A stretch of DNA of 64,000 nt, taken from NCBI GenBank assembly GCA_964399965.1, contig CAYNRX010000002.1, positions 1 through 64,000 on the forward strand, written 5' to 3'. Below the pieces are notes generated by a model. It saw only the letters and a program-made list of their open reading frames with translations, was not told where the DNA came from and did not search any database. The position numbers and the translations under genes were made by a program. How positions within the stretch are numbered: position 1 is the first letter of the stretch; each line of letters starts with the position of its first letter. Positions 61,933-64,000 of this stretch are shown here, in pieces. Source of the DNA: UBA1381 sp964399965. GTDB lineage: Bacteria; Bacillota; Clostridia; UBA1381.

Positions 61933-61962
61933 AAAAAAACCGCGCCCCAAACGGGACGCGGT
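61933..61962 (-). terminator. Terminator of the CE12 esterase gene
   Basis: Minus strand: ACCGCG-TCCCGTTTGGGG-CGCGGT followed by seven T. Confidence 0.82.
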
Positions 61963-61994
61963 CGTTTCTTTTATTTATGCCTTAGGACACAATC

Positions 61995-64000
61995 TTACTC
62001 TGCTGCTACATCCTGCGCATTGGCAAGCGGCGTCATATCTGCATCCCAGATGTACAGCGTTGTCGCGCTTTCCATCGCGCTGTCAACTGTTACAGAAGTG
62101 GTTGCCTCTGTTACTGTCACATTTGCAATGTCAGTCTTTACCAAATTACCGTCAGCATCGTACTGTGCAGCTATGAGGTTCACGTCAAGCGAACCCTCGC
62201 CCTCGGTCGTTACCGGAACGGTAATCTTTCCGTCAGCAGCGGTTGCTGTACCGAAGGTAACTGTAAGCGGCTTATCCGGCTCTTCAATCTCACCGTTGGC
62301 GATCTTTTCAACCTCGCTCAAGGCATATGTTGCATATACGCTTGCCAGCGGCTCAATGTAATGGTTGTGATCCGGATACAGATACTGTACCAGCTCAAAT
62401 ACCGACTGGAAGTCCTTGTCGTATTCAGTATTAAAGGCTTCTACATCGTCCATCGTCAGGCTGTTGATGTAATCCTCGCCGAACTGACCCATATCGATAA
62501 CATGCAGTCCCAGCTCTTCGGCGATCTGTCTGAGGACAGGATTTCTTGCACGGTCGGGGCAGGCTATCGAGAAGTGGCCTGTAGCCTCGTCATACGTGCC
62601 GGCGCTGTTAGAATAGCCCGGGCCGTCAGCCGTAGCTGTCAGGATTATCGGGGTAGCACCTCTCTGGATAACGCCCTGTACGTAGTAATCCTTGATCAAT
62701 GTGTAGAAGGAATCACCCTCGCCTGCTTCTCTGGAGTTGATACCCATGTTTATAGTTACATAGTCGCCGGGGTTTACTGAAAGCAGAACCGCTTCCATTC
62801 TGCCCTGGTTATAGAAGTTCACGGAATCACGTCCGGCCATGCCGTGATTTGCAAAGCCGCTGAACGTATCGGGAACAGCCGTCGTTCCGTTTGTAACGCT
62901 GTTGCCCCATGAGCAGTAGGAACGTCCCTGCGGGTCGTTAGCGATCGCTCCTGAATTGGCTGTTGTCGAATCACCTACTGCGTATACCTTCGGCTTATCA
63001 AGCGGAGTCTTGGCTGCCGTCTGCGAAATTTCTATCTTCGATACGGACGATTCTGCCGGGAAGGTAAGGTCAAGCACGCCATCGCATACAGCTACCTGGA
63101 AGTTTGCGCCCTGCTTTGTGATACCGGTCGTTGCCGGAACGGATTCCACAACCTCGGAGGTCATGCTTGCAGCAGTCGTCTCTACCTCTACTACATAGTT
63201 GCCGTTAGGAACAGTCGCCTTGAAACGGTAATCGGCCGATCCTGTTACATCCGTCTCATTTACCGTCAGAGCGGATGCATCGACAAAGCCGTAGCCCAGT
63301 CTTTCTGTATATACATCGTTTGTTACCTGAGTATAGCCCTCCTCCGGCTCGCCCGAGCCAAAGGCAAACATCATACCGTGAATATTTACTCTCACGCGGT
63401 TTACAAGACCGTCAGAGTTAGTCGCACGAACGTAAACTATACCCGGGTTTGCGCCTGCCTCAACGGTCAGAACGCCGTTTTCAAATGTAACGCCCTTGAG
63501 CGAAGCCGGGTTTACGCCATCGCTTGCCAACAGGTCGTACGTTATGGTCTTGCCCTCTACAACGTTTCCGTCCTTGTCAAGGGTTACTGCCTCAAAGTTT
63601 TCTACTATAGATTCTTCACCCTCAAACGGTATCGTTATCGAAGATGTGGAATCCGTGAAGGATACAACATCGGAGGAGGTCGTCAACTGTACGGTCTTAG
63701 AGGCCGATACGCCATCTCTTACCGCCGTTACCTCTACTGAGCCGGAAGCGCCCGCGCTAACGCGGAGCTCTGCCGTCTGAGCACCAGTGGGAACAAGCTC
63801 TACGCCTGCGTACTCGTCAGCCAGCGACCAAGTCACAGCACCGGTAACCTTTACGCCGTCCTCTGTTGCGCAGTTAGCTGTAAAGTCAAGTGTTTCTACC
63901 TCTCCCTCTGTCTCGGGAACTCTTACCACGTCTGCGCTCGATACTACCTCAACGGTATCAGCCGTGGGGATGTATGCGCTTATCGCATTCAGATATGAAG
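61995..64000 (-). CDS. Rhamnogalacturonan acetylesterase-type SGNH esterase (CE12), 5' end outside window
   Basis: The reading frame is open to the window's right edge, so the N terminus is missing; about 668 residues are visible. From the N-terminal side there are two or three Ig-like domains, a beta-sandwich module (FGSGEPEEGYTQVTNDVY... to SKIEISQTA) often attached to CE12 enzymes, and an SGNH hydrolase domain with GDSTTA (nucleophile Ser), a Gly in NHGMAGRD, INMGINS (Asn) and PDHNHY (Asp-His). It would remove acetyl groups from rhamnogalacturonan I, helping the PL11 lyase. The last 75 residues form an Ig-like domain. It is presumably secreted, but the signal peptide is not in view. Confidence 0.85.
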   Translation of the reverse strand, partial: SYLNAISAYIPTADTVEVVSSADVVRVPETEGEVETLDFTANCATEDGVKVTGAVTWSLADEYAGVELVPTGAQTAELRVSAGASGSVEVTAVRDGVSASKTVQLTTSSDVVSFTDSTSSITIPFEGEESIVENFEAVTLDKDGNVVEGKTITYDLLASDGVNPASLKGVTFENGVLTVEAGANPGIVYVRATNSDGLVNRVRVNIHGMMFAFGSGEPEEGYTQVTNDVYTERLGYGFVDASALTVNETDVTGSADYRFKATVPNGNYVVEVETTAASMTSEVVESVPATTGITKQGANFQVAVCDGVLDLTFPAESSVSKIEISQTAAKTPLDKPKVYAVGDSTTANSGAIANDPQGRSYCSWGNSVTNGTTAVPDTFSGFANHGMAGRDSVNFYNQGRMEAVLLSVNPGDYVTINMGINSREAGEGDSFYTLIKDYYVQGVIQRGATPIILTATADGPGYSNSAGTYDEATGHFSIACPDRARNPVLRQIAEELGLHVIDMGQFGEDYINSLTMDDVEAFNTEYDKDFQSVFELVQYLYPDHNHYIEPLASVYATYALSEVEKIANGEIEEPDKPLTVTFGTATAADGKITVPVTTEGEGSLDVNLIAAQYDADGNLVKTDIANVTVTEATTSVTVDSAMESATTLYIWDADMTPLANAQDVAAE

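Overview
The window reads as chromosomal DNA of a spore-forming member of the class Clostridia (Bacillota). The evidence is a complete S10-spc-alpha ribosomal operon with a KOW-domain gene between map and infA, zinc-type S14, a ctsR-mcsA-mcsB-clpC operon with a CtsR box, a K+-dependent membrane pyrophosphatase, a GerMN lipoprotein, a collagen-like GXT-repeat protein, and several promoters resembling mother-cell sporulation sigma sites. I cannot name the genus. No rRNA, tRNA, CRISPR or prophage was recognised.

Layout. 1-1.9 kb: aryl-CoA ligase plus ACT protein. 2-3.4 kb: L-arabinose/L-fucose isomerase family gene (minus). 3.6-8.7 kb: a mobile repeat, a secreted LRR-SLH-transglutaminase protein and hppA. 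8.8-12.6 kb: secreted PL11 rhamnogalacturonan lyase (minus). 12.7-14.2 kb: Wzz-like/BY-kinase pair. 14.4-30.5 kb: the 31-gene ribosomal operon (minus) with a leader of about 450 nt holding a terminator-like hairpin. 30.6-33 kb: GH112 phosphorylase. 33.1-35 kb: AT-rich secreted protein. 35-38.5 kb: bioY and a galM-MATE-CheD-like operon. 38.6-42.1 kb: GerMN lipoprotein, SCP2-like protein, araB-araD. 42.2-42.5 kb: strongly structured non-coding stretch. 42.5-44.9 kb: SLH and stalk-domain secreted proteins and a DUF2325 gene. 44.9-45.45 kb: 238-bp tandem repeat. 45.5-49.8 kb: CtsR stress operon. 50-52.5 kb: collagen-like protein and glycosyltransferase split by a mobile repeat. 52.7-54.7 kb: secreted CBM-like protein whose promoter spacer carries an 11-G tract. 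55-57.3 kb: metK and cysK. 57.5-60.7 kb: DUF5107-TPR protein. 60.9-61.9 kb: three small unknown genes. 62-64 kb: CE12-type rhamnogalacturonan acetylesterase, cut by the window edge.

Working together. PL11 lyase, CE12 esterase, GH112 phosphorylase, araB/araD, the isomerase and galM suggest pectin (rhamnogalacturonan I) degradation with use of arabinose and galactose side chains, although the genes are scattered. The ribosomal, stress and metK/cysK genes are housekeeping.

Mobile and regulatory DNA. Three copies of a small hairpin-rich element, two of them with terminal inverted repeats and direct target duplications, lie just upstream of genes. A second, modular repeat begins right after the stop codons of the DUF2325 gene and metK. 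Good promoters were found for most transcription units. The most unusual is the homopolymer-G promoter at 54.84 kb, a phase-variation candidate.
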